A stretch of 64,000 bases of DNA from Phycisphaerae bacterium (GTDB lineage Bacteria; Planctomycetota; Phycisphaerae; Sedimentisphaerales; Anaerohalosphaeraceae), in assembly GCA_014859965.1 (NCBI GenBank), contig JACZKQ010000186.1, forward strand, positions 24,539-88,538. The letters are read 5' to 3'. A program made the translations under genes and the position numbers. The notes under the pieces were generated by a model. That model was not told where the DNA came from and searched no databases. It saw nothing but the letters and a program-made list of their open reading frames with translations. Of the stretch, positions 7,959 to 16,303 are shown piece by piece. How positions within the stretch are numbered: position 1 is the first letter of the stretch; every line of letters starts with the position of its first letter.

Positions 7959-8423
7959 ATGAACAAAGACAATGAACAACTTGATGCATTAGAAAACAAG
8001 GTCGCCAAAGCCCTCGGCGAGGACCTCAAGGCACTGTTTTCGCCTGCCGGTCGGACGCCGGACGAGGTGGACCGGGCGGTACTGGACGCAACGCGGAAGC
8101 GGCTGGTGCGGCCGCGGCGGCATCGCTGGCGACTGGTCCGCGCCGGTGCGGCGGCGATGGCGGCGGTGGTGCTGCTGGCGGTGGTCCTCAATGTAACGCG
8201 GGACCATGTTGGCCGCATGCATCCGGCGGCGACGGCAACGGCGCCGGCCGACATCGATCATAACGGGCGCATCGACATCCTGGATGCCTACAAACTGGCC
8301 CGGCGGCTGGAAGGGCCCGGCGCACTTGAGGCGCGCTGGGACCTGAACGCCGACGGACAAGTGGACCGGGCGGACGTCGACCTGGTGGCGTTTGCGGCCG
8401 TTCGGCTGGACGGGGGGGCCTGA
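7959..8423 (+). CDS. Single-span membrane protein with two dockerin-like calcium loops
   Basis: A 154-residue protein: cytoplasmic N-terminal part of about 55 residues (acidic, then RKRLVRPRRHRWR), one membrane span (about 68-86, AGAAAMAAVVLLAVVLNV), and an outer part with two EF-hand-like loops, DIDHNGRIDILDAYKLARRL and DLNADGQVDRADVDLVAFA, which is the dockerin type I pattern common in planctomycetes. ATG at 7959 has GGAG 6 bases upstream. The gene follows the ECF sigma factor, so the cytoplasmic end may bind it, and the dockerin-like end may bind the cohesin-like protein encoded next. Both partnerships are inference. Confidence 0.75.
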   Translation: MNKDNEQLDALENKVAKALGEDLKALFSPAGRTPDEVDRAVLDATRKRLVRPRRHRWRLVRAGAAAMAAVVLLAVVLNVTRDHVGRMHPAATATAPADIDHNGRIDILDAYKLARRLEGPGALEARWDLNADGQVDRADVDLVAFAAVRLDGGA

Positions 8424-8425
8424 CG

Positions 8426-8917
8426 ATGAGGTACGCGATTCTGGCGGCAGTATTAAGCTTGGCGACATTTACCGCGGTGCGCGGCTACGAGACGCGGCCC
8501 GAGGCGGACCCAGCCTGCAAAACAAGCTTCGAAACAGCGGACAGCGATGACGCGGCCGTGCGCTTCGTGCCCCTGCACGTGTTCATCGATTCGGGCGAGG
8601 CGCCGCTTGCCGCCTGGCAGTTCGAATTGAATGCCACATCCGACGTGAAGATCGTCGGCGTCGAAAACGGCGAGCACGAGGCATTCGCCGAGCCTGCCTA
8701 CTACGATCCCGCCGCCTTGATGAACAACCGCATCATCATCGCCGCCTTCAGCACGGCCGACGCGTTGCCGACAGGCAGGACCCGCGTCGCGACGATCCAC
8801 CTGCAAATCACCGGCGACGCCGATCCGGACTATGAACTCATCCTGACCGTCGCCGGCGCTCGCGACGGCAGCGAAATTCCCGCAACCATCACAAGTCTTG
8901 TTGGAGAGGAGCAATGA
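8426..8917 (+). CDS. Secreted protein with cohesin-like beta-sandwich
   Basis: A 163-residue protein with a signal peptide (MRYAILAAVLSLATFTAVRG). The mature part has the strand layout of a cohesin domain: VPLHVFIDSGEAPLAAWQFEL, then VGVENGEH, IIIAAFSTADALPTGRTRVATIHLQI. No enzyme motif is visible. It begins 2 bases after the dockerin-bearing gene and ends overlapping the next (ATGA). The cohesin assignment is by pattern only, moderately sure; the adjacency to a dockerin-like protein is what makes it attractive. Confidence 0.65.
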   Translation: MRYAILAAVLSLATFTAVRGYETRPEADPACKTSFETADSDDAAVRFVPLHVFIDSGEAPLAAWQFELNATSDVKIVGVENGEHEAFAEPAYYDPAALMNNRIIIAAFSTADALPTGRTRVATIHLQITGDADPDYELILTVAGARDGSEIPATITSLVGEEQ

Positions 8918-9420
8918 TGAAGGCGACTGCCTCCCTGATGATCGCAACGGTGTGTCTTTCGGTATGGCTGACGGGCTGCTCATCGATGGACGCCTATTAC
9001 AAGGCGTCCGAAAGCCGCAACGCCCGAACGCAGAAGCAATTGAGCAGGACCGTCGACCTATCGAAACTGGAGGAAGATACCACCTTCGAGGAGGCGATGG
9101 AACTTTTCAGGAACTCGGTAGACCCACCGCTCAAAATGGTCGTTCTTTGGAAAGAAATTTCCGAGAACGCCTTCATCGAAAAAAACACGGCAGTCGGTTT
9201 TTCCGGTGAAGGACTCTCGTCTGTACCGCTTCGCACCGGCTTGAAGATTGTCATTGAGGCGATCGGGGGCGGGGGAGGCCTTGCGCAACTCGGTTACGTT
9301 GTCTATGACGGCGTGGTCCTGGTTGCTTCCAAGGACCATTTATTCTCTTATATGGAGCCTTCAGAAGAAGAAGGTGATGCTTTCAACGTGCTGGGCAGTT
9401 CCGACGAGCCCTGGAAATAA
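8914..9420 (+). CDS. Small lipoprotein with STN-like (secretin N-terminal) fold
   Basis: A 168-residue lipoprotein: signal peptide with lipobox LTGC (Cys at residue 22) followed by SS. The body contains DTTFEEAMELFRNSVDPPLKMVVLW, VPLRTGLKIVIEAI and LGYVVYDGVVLVASKD, which resembles the STN module of secretins and TonB receptors (a beta-alpha-beta unit with a final strand reading GVVLVASK). A role in envelope complexes is inferred. Two adjacent ATGs (8914 and 8917) are possible starts. It overlaps the cohesin-like gene by 4 bases, showing tight coupling. Confidence 0.6.
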   Translation: MMKATASLMIATVCLSVWLTGCSSMDAYYKASESRNARTQKQLSRTVDLSKLEEDTTFEEAMELFRNSVDPPLKMVVLWKEISENAFIEKNTAVGFSGEGLSSVPLRTGLKIVIEAIGGGGGLAQLGYVVYDGVVLVASKDHLFSYMEPSEEEGDAFNVLGSSDEPWK

Positions 9421-9446
9421 TTACCGTTGCATAAGGGAGACCCAAG

Positions 9447-11690
9447 TTGAAGACCGGGAGATATTCGATCACTGTTTCAGTCGGCGTTGTTTGTGTTGTA
9501 TTTGCTGCGGTTCTGGTTGGTTGCTCGTCGCGCCAAACCGTCAAGCGGAGTGACCCTGCCGTGGCGAGCGACTGGACCGCCGCGACTGCGGCTGAACCGC
9601 ACCAGCGCATCGATCCGCGGACCACAGGCGACTACGGCGGCGGTATGATGGGGGGCTATGGCGGCAGCTACAGCGGTTTCGGCACGTTACAGCGTGAGGA
9701 TCGACGCATTCCCCTGCTTGGCGACGTTCCCGTAGTGGGCGGACTTTTTAGAACGGAACGAGTCGATTCGAGCGCGGGGGAGGACGTTTACATTTCGGCC
9801 GATGAGGTGTGGGTGATTGTGCGGCCGCAGGGGCCGATTATTCGCGATGACAATACGCCGGGGTGCGGGGCGATGCGGGTGCGGCCGCCGCGCCAGACGA
9901 GGGAGATTGAGCTGCCGCTCAAGCACACGGATGTCAAGGCGGACGTCTGCGGCTATATCGCTACAGTGAACGTAACACAGCAGTTTCATAATCCGTACGA
10001 CGAGAAGATCGAGGCGGTGTACGTCTTTCCGCTGCCGGAGAATGCGGCGGTCAACGATTTTGTCATGACGATCGGCAAGCGGACAATCCGCGGCATCATC
10101 CGCGAGCGCGAGGAGGCCGAACGGGTCTATAAGGCCGCCCGCAGCCAGGGCTACACGGCGTCGCTGCTGACGCAGGAGCGGCCGAACATCTTCACGCAGA
10201 AGGTCGCCAATATCGAGCCGTGCAAGGACATCGACGTGACAATCCGCTATTTCAACACGCTGGCCTACGTGGACGGCTGGTACGAGTTCGTCTTCCCGAT
10301 GGTCGTCGGGCCGCGGTTCAACCCTGCCGGATCCAAAGACGGTATCGGCGCCGTCACCCGCGGCGGCAGGGGCATATCCAGGCAGGACACCGAGGTCCAG
10401 TACCTCCGCCCCGGCGAACGGAGCGGCCATGATATTTCGCTCAGCGTGGAGCTTGACGCCGGAGTCGAGATCGAGGAACTGCTCAGCCCGAGCCACGTCA
10501 TCAGCAAGAAAATGCTCTCGCACGGGCGGGCCGAGGCGGCGCTCAGCGACCGCGACGACCTGCCCAACAAAGACTTCGTCCTGCGATATCGCGTCGCGGG
10601 CGACAAGCTCAAATCGGCGATGGTGACCCACACCGATAAACGCGGCGGCTTCTTCTCGCTGATGCTCTACCCGCCGGCGCGGCTGGAGCATCTGAAGCGG
10701 TCGCCGATGGAAATGATCTTCGTGCTGGACTGTTCCGGCAGCATGTCAGGCAAGCCGCTCGCCCAGGCCAAAGACGCCATTCGCCGCGCCTTGAAGAAGT
10801 TGGGGCCGGATGACACATTTCAGGTGATCCGCTTCTCCAGCAACGCCTCGCAGCTCGGCCGCGACCCTCTGCCCGCCACCGAGAAGAACATCCGCAAAGG
10901 ACTCGATTACGTCGATTCGCTGCGCAGCGGCGGCGGTACGATGATGATTGAGGGGATCAAAGCGGCGCTGGATTTCAAACACGACCCGCGACGGTTTCGC
11001 CTGGTGTCGTTCATGACCGACGGCTACATCGGAAACGAGGCGGACATATTGGCCGCGATACATGAGAAACTGGGCGACAGCCGCATCTTCAGCTTCGGCG
11101 TGGGCTCGTCAGTGAACCGCTACCTCCTGGACCGCATGGCGGCGATGGGCAAAGGGGCGGTGGCCTATATCGGCCCGGACGACTCCGCGGGCGAGGTCGT
11201 GGATTTGTTCTATGAGCGCATTAGTCACCCGGCCCTCACCGATGTCGAGATTGACTGGGGCCGGATGGAGGTTGAAGACGTCTACCCACGGCAAATTCCG
11301 GACCTGTTCGTGGGTCGGCCGGTGATCGTCACAGGGCGTTTCACGGGGCGAGCCGACGGTGACGTGCGCATTCGCGGCCGCATCGACGGCCGGCGCTGCA
11401 CCATCGACGTACCCGCCCGCACCGACCGCACCGGCCGAAACGACGGTATCGCCTGCGTCTGGGCCCGCAAGAAGATCGAGGAACTGTCCAACTGGGCGAC
11501 GTGGAGCAGCAACCCTTCGCTTGATCGGCAGATCACCGCCACCGCGCTGGAGTACGGCCTCATGTCGGCCTACACGGCATTCGTCGCGGTGGATTCCTCA
11601 AGAGTCACAAAAGGAGACCACGGCGTGACAGTAACAGTCCCCGTGCCCGTCCCGGACGGCGTACGCTACGAAACAACCGTTCAAAACTAA
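9447..11690 (+). CDS. Lipoprotein with VIT and von Willebrand A domains and a secretin-like signature
   Basis: A 747-residue lipoprotein read from TTG at 9447 (AGGGAG 8 bases upstream), lipobox LVGC near residue 26. Residues about 65-75 are glycine/tyrosine rich. Residues about 87-130 read RIPLLGDVPVVGGLFR followed by a strand EVWVIVRPQGPIIRD, very like the C-terminal signature of secretins. Then a VIT domain (about 150-300, VNVTQQFHNPYDEKIEAVYVFP) and a VWA domain with intact MIDAS DCSGSMSGK (about 427-435) and later T and D residues. VIT/VWA proteins bind ligands in a metal-dependent way at the surface. It closes the sigma/dockerin/cohesin gene set. Confidence 0.9.
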   Translation: MKTGRYSITVSVGVVCVVFAAVLVGCSSRQTVKRSDPAVASDWTAATAAEPHQRIDPRTTGDYGGGMMGGYGGSYSGFGTLQREDRRIPLLGDVPVVGGLFRTERVDSSAGEDVYISADEVWVIVRPQGPIIRDDNTPGCGAMRVRPPRQTREIELPLKHTDVKADVCGYIATVNVTQQFHNPYDEKIEAVYVFPLPENAAVNDFVMTIGKRTIRGIIREREEAERVYKAARSQGYTASLLTQERPNIFTQKVANIEPCKDIDVTIRYFNTLAYVDGWYEFVFPMVVGPRFNPAGSKDGIGAVTRGGRGISRQDTEVQYLRPGERSGHDISLSVELDAGVEIEELLSPSHVISKKMLSHGRAEAALSDRDDLPNKDFVLRYRVAGDKLKSAMVTHTDKRGGFFSLMLYPPARLEHLKRSPMEMIFVLDCSGSMSGKPLAQAKDAIRRALKKLGPDDTFQVIRFSSNASQLGRDPLPATEKNIRKGLDYVDSLRSGGGTMMIEGIKAALDFKHDPRRFRLVSFMTDGYIGNEADILAAIHEKLGDSRIFSFGVGSSVNRYLLDRMAAMGKGAVAYIGPDDSAGEVVDLFYERISHPALTDVEIDWGRMEVEDVYPRQIPDLFVGRPVIVTGRFTGRADGDVRIRGRIDGRRCTIDVPARTDRTGRNDGIACVWARKKIEELSNWATWSSNPSLDRQITATALEYGLMSAYTAFVAVDSSRVTKGDHGVTVTVPVPVPDGVRYETTVQN

Positions 11691-11721
11691 TCCGCAGCGA
11701 CACGCTGATTCGTCGCGCGGG

Positions 11722-12744
11722 CTACCCCGGCGTTTCGTCGATGGGCACGAGTTTGAAGACGGCCTCGCGGGGGGCGCCGGTGAGTTCGATTTCACCCTTC
11801 CGCACGAAATCCGTGGGAAAGTTGTAGATAATGGGCCGGTGGACGTTCTCCCGGTTTTCGTCGCCGTCGCGGACCTCAATCATGATGAGATACGGCATCT
11901 TTTCGTAGGCGTTATACGCGGCGTCCGAGGCCTTGTACTGCACGGTGCGAAGGTCGTTTTCATTCGTCAGTTCCAGGTTGTACTTGCCCTGGAGGTTCTT
12001 GCTGTAGATGATCCCCAGCTTCAGCAGGGGGCTTGTCACGCGGTCCTTGAGCGGACTCTCCGTGCTGGGCAGCTTGATGGCGACCGGTGTAGTAAACCAC
12101 CTTCTGCGGCCCGGCTGAAGCTCGATGAAGGGCCGTTCGGACACGGGCTCCCGCCGGGCCTTGTCGATCATCGCCGCCGTGAGAATCACGTTGGCCTTGA
12201 GGCTGTCGCCCGACCAGTGCTCATACCCGTGCATCTGTATCGTGGACGGCTCGATCAGTTCTGCCCGCAGCGGCTCCTTGTTTTCATCCAGCACCTGCAC
12301 GTTGAACCACTTCTGTGTGAGCTGGTCGACTTTCACATTAATGGTCGCCGGCTCGCAGTGCTCGACGGAGACCGCCAGGTTCTTGAGCTTGTCGCTTTCA
12401 TTGAGAAACGTCAGCAGGTCCAGCGGATACCGACCCGGCGCGGAATGGTTTTCCAATTCAACGTCATAGAAGAACTCCAGGCGCTCCTTCTGCGGATCGG
12501 TGTCGTCGGCCCGCAGCCGCTTCTTCAGTTCGTTCATCTGCCCCGGCGAACCCTTGAGCGTCAACTGGATGTTAAGGGATGCGGGCTGCTCCTCGAAGCT
12601 GACGAACAGATCAGATCGCGTCGCCGGCGAAATGCTCAGCGTGCCCGTGGCGGGCATCGTTTCTTCCAGGGCCAGATACGCCCACGCCCAGATCAACCCC
12701 GTCAGGGCGACAACGGCACTGAGTTTCTTCAACATGTCAACCAT
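11722..12744 (-). CDS. cdaR: YbbR/CdaR-like regulator of diadenylate cyclase
   Basis: A 340-residue protein with a single N-terminal membrane span (about residues 8-26) and an extracytoplasmic part built of beta-rich repeats like YbbR domains. It lies 12 bases downstream of cdaA, the classical cdaA-cdaR arrangement, in which CdaR modulates the cyclase through the membrane. The YbbR repeats are weakly conserved here, so the call rests partly on gene order. The gene is convergent with the VIT/VWA lipoprotein; only 31 bases separate them. Confidence 0.8.
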   Translation of the reverse strand: MVDMLKKLSAVVALTGLIWAWAYLALEETMPATGTLSISPATRSDLFVSFEEQPASLNIQLTLKGSPGQMNELKKRLRADDTDPQKERLEFFYDVELENHSAPGRYPLDLLTFLNESDKLKNLAVSVEHCEPATINVKVDQLTQKWFNVQVLDENKEPLRAELIEPSTIQMHGYEHWSGDSLKANVILTAAMIDKARREPVSERPFIELQPGRRRWFTTPVAIKLPSTESPLKDRVTSPLLKLGIIYSKNLQGKYNLELTNENDLRTVQYKASDAAYNAYEKMPYLIMIEVRDGDENRENVHRPIIYNFPTDFVRKGEIELTGAPREAVFKLVPIDETPG

Positions 12745-12756
12745 GAGGTGAGGGTC

Positions 12757-13602
12757 CTATTCTTTGCCTTCGCGCGACTGCACGGCTTCCTTCATACGTT
12801 CGATCAGGGGGGTCGTTTCCACGACGGCGGTGGTCAACTGTCTCCGCAACTGGGCTTCCGAAACATTCCGGATGAGATTGCCGTTGACCGCGAGCGAGAC
12901 GATGCCGGTTTCCTCGCTGACGATGATCACGGTGGCGTCGGAGCTGCCGGTGACGCCGATGGCCGCACGGTGCCGGGAGCCGAGCTGTCGGCCCTGAAAG
13001 CTGTCGCCTTCGGCCAGCGGCAGTTGAACGCGCCCGGCGACAATCCGGTCGCCCTGGATGACGACCGCCATATCGTGCAGCGCCGAGCCCGGATAAAAAA
13101 TAGTCTTCAAAAGTTCGGCGGTCACTTTGGCGTCGATCCGCACACCGGTCTCGATGAATTCGGCAAGCCCGACCTGCTGCTCGATAACAATAATGGCGCC
13201 CGTCCGCGTGGCGGCCAGTTGGGTCACCGCGTTGATGATTTCCTCGACGCTCCGCGTGAGCTGCTGAGGCGAGCTCGACAGAAAGCCGGCCTGCCCGATA
13301 CGGATCAGAGCACGGCGCACCTCGGGCTGGAACGCGGCGACAGCGACAATGAGAATGGCCAGCAAAAAGCCCTTGTAAAGGTAGGCGATACGGATGAGCC
13401 CGAACTGCTCGACGACGAGATTGAGGATGAGCGAACCGACGATCAGGATAAAAATCACGCCCCGGAACAGACGTTCGCCGCGGGTGCCTTCGAGAAAGCT
13501 GATGATGGTGTAAACAAATATCCCGATGAGAACCAGTTCAAGACCGACAATGAGACGCTCGTGCAGGCTTATTCGGTATAGATACTCAACGATTGCGTCC
13601 AA
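12757..13602 (-). CDS. cdaA: Membrane diadenylate cyclase CdaA
   Basis: A 281-residue enzyme with three N-terminal membrane spans (about residues 17-36, 48-64, 78-91) and a DAC domain that joins two ATP into cyclic di-AMP. RHR motif intact (GSRHRAAIGV, residues 208-217), and SEETG follows. The DGA motif is altered: residues 174-180 read ALHDMAV rather than LHDGAV. TTG start at 13602 with GGGAGG 8 bases upstream. It is followed by cdaR. c-di-AMP normally controls osmolyte and potassium balance. Family membership is firm; catalytic competence with Gly-to-Met is open. Confidence 0.93.
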   Translation of the reverse strand: MDAIVEYLYRISLHERLIVGLELVLIGIFVYTIISFLEGTRGERLFRGVIFILIVGSLILNLVVEQFGLIRIAYLYKGFLLAILIVAVAAFQPEVRRALIRIGQAGFLSSSPQQLTRSVEEIINAVTQLAATRTGAIIVIEQQVGLAEFIETGVRIDAKVTAELLKTIFYPGSALHDMAVVIQGDRIVAGRVQLPLAEGDSFQGRQLGSRHRAAIGVTGSSDATVIIVSEETGIVSLAVNGNLIRNVSEAQLRRQLTTAVVETTPLIERMKEAVQSREGKE

Positions 13603-13680
13603 ACAAGCAACCTCCCATCAGCTTGACGGTTCGAGTTTTTCACACTGCGACGATCCGCACCCGATGGGTACCGCGGCTGC

Positions 13681-13917
13681 TCAGCGAACATACCTGCTGC
13701 TGAGCCGGCTGGGCCTGTCGAGCAGGAAAAGGGCGTCCAGATCGTCCTGCATCTGCAGATTATTGGTCCTGACAACATCAATATGCCTTCTGTGCACTTC
13801 GGCAGCGGTTTCCCCCGAGGCTCCCCCGCCGCAACCGAGCAGCGAGACCGCGATCGAAACCAGCAGGCAGGCGCAAATCAGGACCCTGCAACATCTTGAA
13901 AACAGCGTGTTTTTCAT
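13681..13917 (-). CDS. Small lipoprotein of unknown function
   Basis: A 78-residue protein with a lipoprotein signal (LLVSIAVSLLGC followed by GGG) and a short mature part rich in charged residues (EVHRRHIDVVRTNNLQMQDDLDALFLLDRPSRLSSRYVR). No known domain. The ATG at 13917 has GAGGA 5 bases upstream, and a consensus promoter lies about 90 bases upstream, so the gene is likely real. The pattern VRTNNLQMQDDLDALFLLD looks like an amphipathic helix. Confidence 0.75.
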   Translation of the reverse strand: MKNTLFSRCCRVLICACLLVSIAVSLLGCGGGASGETAAEVHRRHIDVVRTNNLQMQDDLDALFLLDRPSRLSSRYVR

Positions 13918-14003
13918 TATTGTCCTCATTTATTATGAGACATCACTTCCCATCGGTCCTCCGTGGACACCCGGCCGCCCCTGCCTGGGGCTACGTTATT
14001 CTC

Positions 14004-14031
14004 ATTTTAACAAAAAATCCACTATTGTCAA
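14004..14031 (-). promoter_or_regulatory. Consensus promoter for the small lipoprotein
   Basis: Minus strand: perfect -35 TTGACA (14031-14026), 16-base spacer, -10 TAAAAT (14009-14004). Predicted leader about 80 bases to the ATG at 13917. Confidence 0.7.
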
Positions 14032-14187
14032 TGAAAAAACGCTGTTCTTCAGTGGCTGTGTACGTTTGGCGGGCAGTACGGTTTGGATTTTTCCTGCAAT
14101 CAGCCCCGATAAAAATTGTTTTGCCGCACTTCTTGACGCACCGCGCGAGCGGGGCACGGCGGCAAGCACCATTTTGCACGCTGGTTC

Positions 14188-14892
14188 TTACCAGAGGCCC
14201 GGCAAGAGACGGTATTTCGTCTTCCGCGTGTACTCCGTATAGCCGCGCAGCTCCCGCTGGAGGGTCCTGTCCTCCAGCGACGTCCGGATAACCAGCACGG
14301 CCACGCCCGCGATCGCCGGTATAAACGCCGCCGCCGAGCGGGTCATCATGGGAGTCGTCAGATTCCAGATTATGGCCCCCACATAGCCCGGATGACGCAC
14401 AAATCGGTACGGGCCGGTGGTAACGACCGAATGGCCGCGGTCTGTCTGTATCCGAACGGTGGTTTCGAAGTGCGTGTTCCTGAGCATGGACCACGTCAGC
14501 AGGGCCGAGCCGGCCAGAAAACCTGCGATGCCGGCCACCGCCGCGCCGGGCCCCATTTCCGACCAGTGATATCGCCCGACATCCAGGCCCGCCACGGCGG
14601 GCATGAGATAGCAACTGAAGATGCCGTAGACCATTATGAGCCACCTGTCCCAGGGCTTGGTATCTTTTGCCCGCCTGAAGTCTCCGCGACGGTTAACGAG
14701 TTCCGGGTTGCGTGCACAGACCGGCAGTATGCCGCCGACCAACCCGATGAAATTGACTACAAGGTAAATCCAAATCCAGGGCAGGTCGGTCCGGCCCGCA
14801 CAACTGAAGATGATCAGGCCGTGAATCACGGGCGCGGCGGCATAGCCGATGAGGAGCTTGTATCCGCTTTTTCTCAATTTGGCCCGGGTCAC
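14188..14892 (-). CDS. Isoprenylcysteine carboxyl methyltransferase-like membrane protein
   Basis: A 234-residue polytopic membrane protein with five or so hydrophobic spans and the ICMT/PEMT signature near the C-terminus: VVTTGPYRFVRHPGYVGAIIW, followed by a short final span and a Glu/Arg pair (REL..YTEYTRKTKYRLLPGLW). These enzymes methylate small hydrophobic acceptors or lipids with S-adenosylmethionine; the acceptor is unknown here. GTG at 14892 is chosen because GGAG sits 8 bases upstream; the longer in-frame reading upstream has no signal features. Confidence 0.85.
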   Translation of the reverse strand: MTRAKLRKSGYKLLIGYAAAPVIHGLIIFSCAGRTDLPWIWIYLVVNFIGLVGGILPVCARNPELVNRRGDFRRAKDTKPWDRWLIMVYGIFSCYLMPAVAGLDVGRYHWSEMGPGAAVAGIAGFLAGSALLTWSMLRNTHFETTVRIQTDRGHSVVTTGPYRFVRHPGYVGAIIWNLTTPMMTRSAAAFIPAIAGVAVLVIRTSLEDRTLQRELRGYTEYTRKTKYRLLPGLW

Positions 14893-14998
14893 GTTCTCGT
14901 CTCCGCACGCTGCACACGTCAGCAATATAACTGATCGGCCGCATCGAGGCAAAAGTAAATGGGACGTGCCAAGGCGCCAATCTCGCGTTCTGCCGTGT

Positions 14999-15027
14999 TT
15001 GCCTGACACGGCGAACTGAGGTATGAT
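14999..15027 (+). promoter_or_regulatory. Promoter for the PL14-like lyase gene
   Basis: TTGCCT (14999-15004), 17-base spacer, TATGAT (15022-15027). The start codon is at 15052 with AGGAG between, so the leader is about 18 bases. Confidence 0.6.
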
Positions 15028-15051
15028 GACGTTTTTGGAAAGGAGCTTTCG

Positions 15052-15939
15052 ATGTACAGCAACGCGAAATCAGCAGTCCGGATGTTGTTCGCAGGGTGCG
15101 CCATGTTGGGGCTTTCTTTATGCGCCTGCGCCGCCGGCAACCTGAAGACCACCGAACCGGCCCTGCGGGAGCGCGCGGACGTGGTCTTTTTTTGTGACTT
15201 CGAGTCGGAAAACTGGTACGAGCAGTTCGGGATGCGAACCGCTCCGGAACGCGTCGCGTGCGTGGATTCGGACGCGGACCGCGGCTTCGACCCTCTGGCG
15301 GGCAGGGCATTGAGGATCAAGGTCGACGCCGGCGGCCATTACGGCACAAGCATCGTCTACGCCTTCAAAAAGCACACGGGCCGCGAGCCGGAAGAGATCT
15401 ACTTTCGGTACTACCTGCGGTTTGGCGACGACTGGGATCCGGCGGGCGGCGGCAAACTGCCGGGCATCTCGGGCACATACAATCGCGGCGGCTGGGGCGG
15501 CCGACCTTCGGACGGGCAAAATGGCTGGTCCGCCCGCGGCCTCTTCCGCAAGCAGGTCGACGGCCGCACGCCGGTCGGCTTCTACTGCTACCACGCGGAC
15601 ATGAAGGGCAAGTACGGCTCGGAGTGGCTGTGGGAGCGAGAAAAGCGCGGCTGGCTCGAAAACAACCGCTGGTACTGCATCGAACAGTACGCCAAGATGA
15701 ACACGCCCGGCCAGAACGACGGCATCCTCCGCGCCTGGGTCGACGGACAGCCCGCCTTCGAAACGACCGACCTCCGCATGCGCGACGTCGAGACGCTGAA
15801 GATCGAGGCCGTCTGGCTCAACCTCTACCTCGGCGGAACCTGGACCGCCAAGAGCGACCACCACCTCTACATCGACAACGTGGTCATCGCCGGCGCATAC
15901 ATCGGGCCCATGAAAGACTTTGCCCAAACCGCCCAATGA
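15052..15939 (+). CDS. Secreted polysaccharide lyase-like protein (PL14 type)
   Basis: A 295-residue protein with a signal peptide (MLFAGCAMLGLSLCACAAG) and a beta-jelly-roll body: VVFFCDFES, YFRYYLRFGDDW, GGKLPGISGTYNRGGWGG, GWSARGLFRK, GFYCYHADMKGKYG, WYCIEQYAKMNTPGQNDGILRAWVDG and a final strand with HHLYIDNVVIAG. This order (KLPG, W-SAR, Y-Y, N..GqnDG) is that of alginate-lyase-like PL14 and related lyases. Substrate unknown; it acts outside the cytoplasm. AGGAG lies 6 bases before the ATG. Monocistronic: the next gene is convergent. Confidence 0.75.
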   Translation: MYSNAKSAVRMLFAGCAMLGLSLCACAAGNLKTTEPALRERADVVFFCDFESENWYEQFGMRTAPERVACVDSDADRGFDPLAGRALRIKVDAGGHYGTSIVYAFKKHTGREPEEIYFRYYLRFGDDWDPAGGGKLPGISGTYNRGGWGGRPSDGQNGWSARGLFRKQVDGRTPVGFYCYHADMKGKYGSEWLWEREKRGWLENNRWYCIEQYAKMNTPGQNDGILRAWVDGQPAFETTDLRMRDVETLKIEAVWLNLYLGGTWTAKSDHHLYIDNVVIAGAYIGPMKDFAQTAQ

Positions 15940-16021
15940 AGCTGCGGCCGATCCGATTTCTTCCTCCGCAAAATCTTCAAACACACAAGGCGAGCCGCAT
16001 TGGACCGCCGTGCGGCTGAGC

Positions 16022-16303
16022 CTAACTAAAATTGTAGTGCTTGCGGACCGCCTCTTCGACGTTCCAGATGCACCTGAACCCGACCGGAAAGATCACCAGA
16101 TCGCCCGGCCCGAAGGTGACCGAATCCGCCCCGGCCGGACGATCCGTGACCGTCACCTTCCCTTCGAGGATCAGGCACGTCTCCGTCTCGGTGTAGTCCC
16201 AGTCGAACGTACTCGGCTCGCACGTCCAGATCGGCCAGGCGCTGCACACGGACGCTTCCTCGTCGGTCGGCTTTTTCACAATCACATCCTTCACTCTCGG
16301 CAC
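16022..16303 (-). CDS. Small cupin-domain protein (DUF861 type)
   Basis: A 93-residue single-cupin protein: WPIWTCEPSTFDWDYTETETCLILEGKVTVT, then FGPGDLVIFPVGFRCIWNV. The second cupin motif PGDLVxFPxGxxxxW is typical of the EutQ/ureidoglycine-type family. Metal-binding His residues of motif 1 are replaced by aromatic and acidic residues, as in many DUF861 members, so no catalytic role can be assigned. GTG at 16303 with GGAGG 6 bases upstream. Stands alone. Confidence 0.85.
   Translation of the reverse strand: MPRVKDVIVKKPTDEEASVCSAWPIWTCEPSTFDWDYTETETCLILEGKVTVTDRPAGADSVTFGPGDLVIFPVGFRCIWNVEEAVRKHYNFS

Noticed and set aside
11839..13581. 580-codon forward frame opposite cdaA and cdaR
   Set aside because: It mirrors the GC-rich codon pattern of the c-di-AMP genes; the minus-strand products have clear domains and a conserved order.
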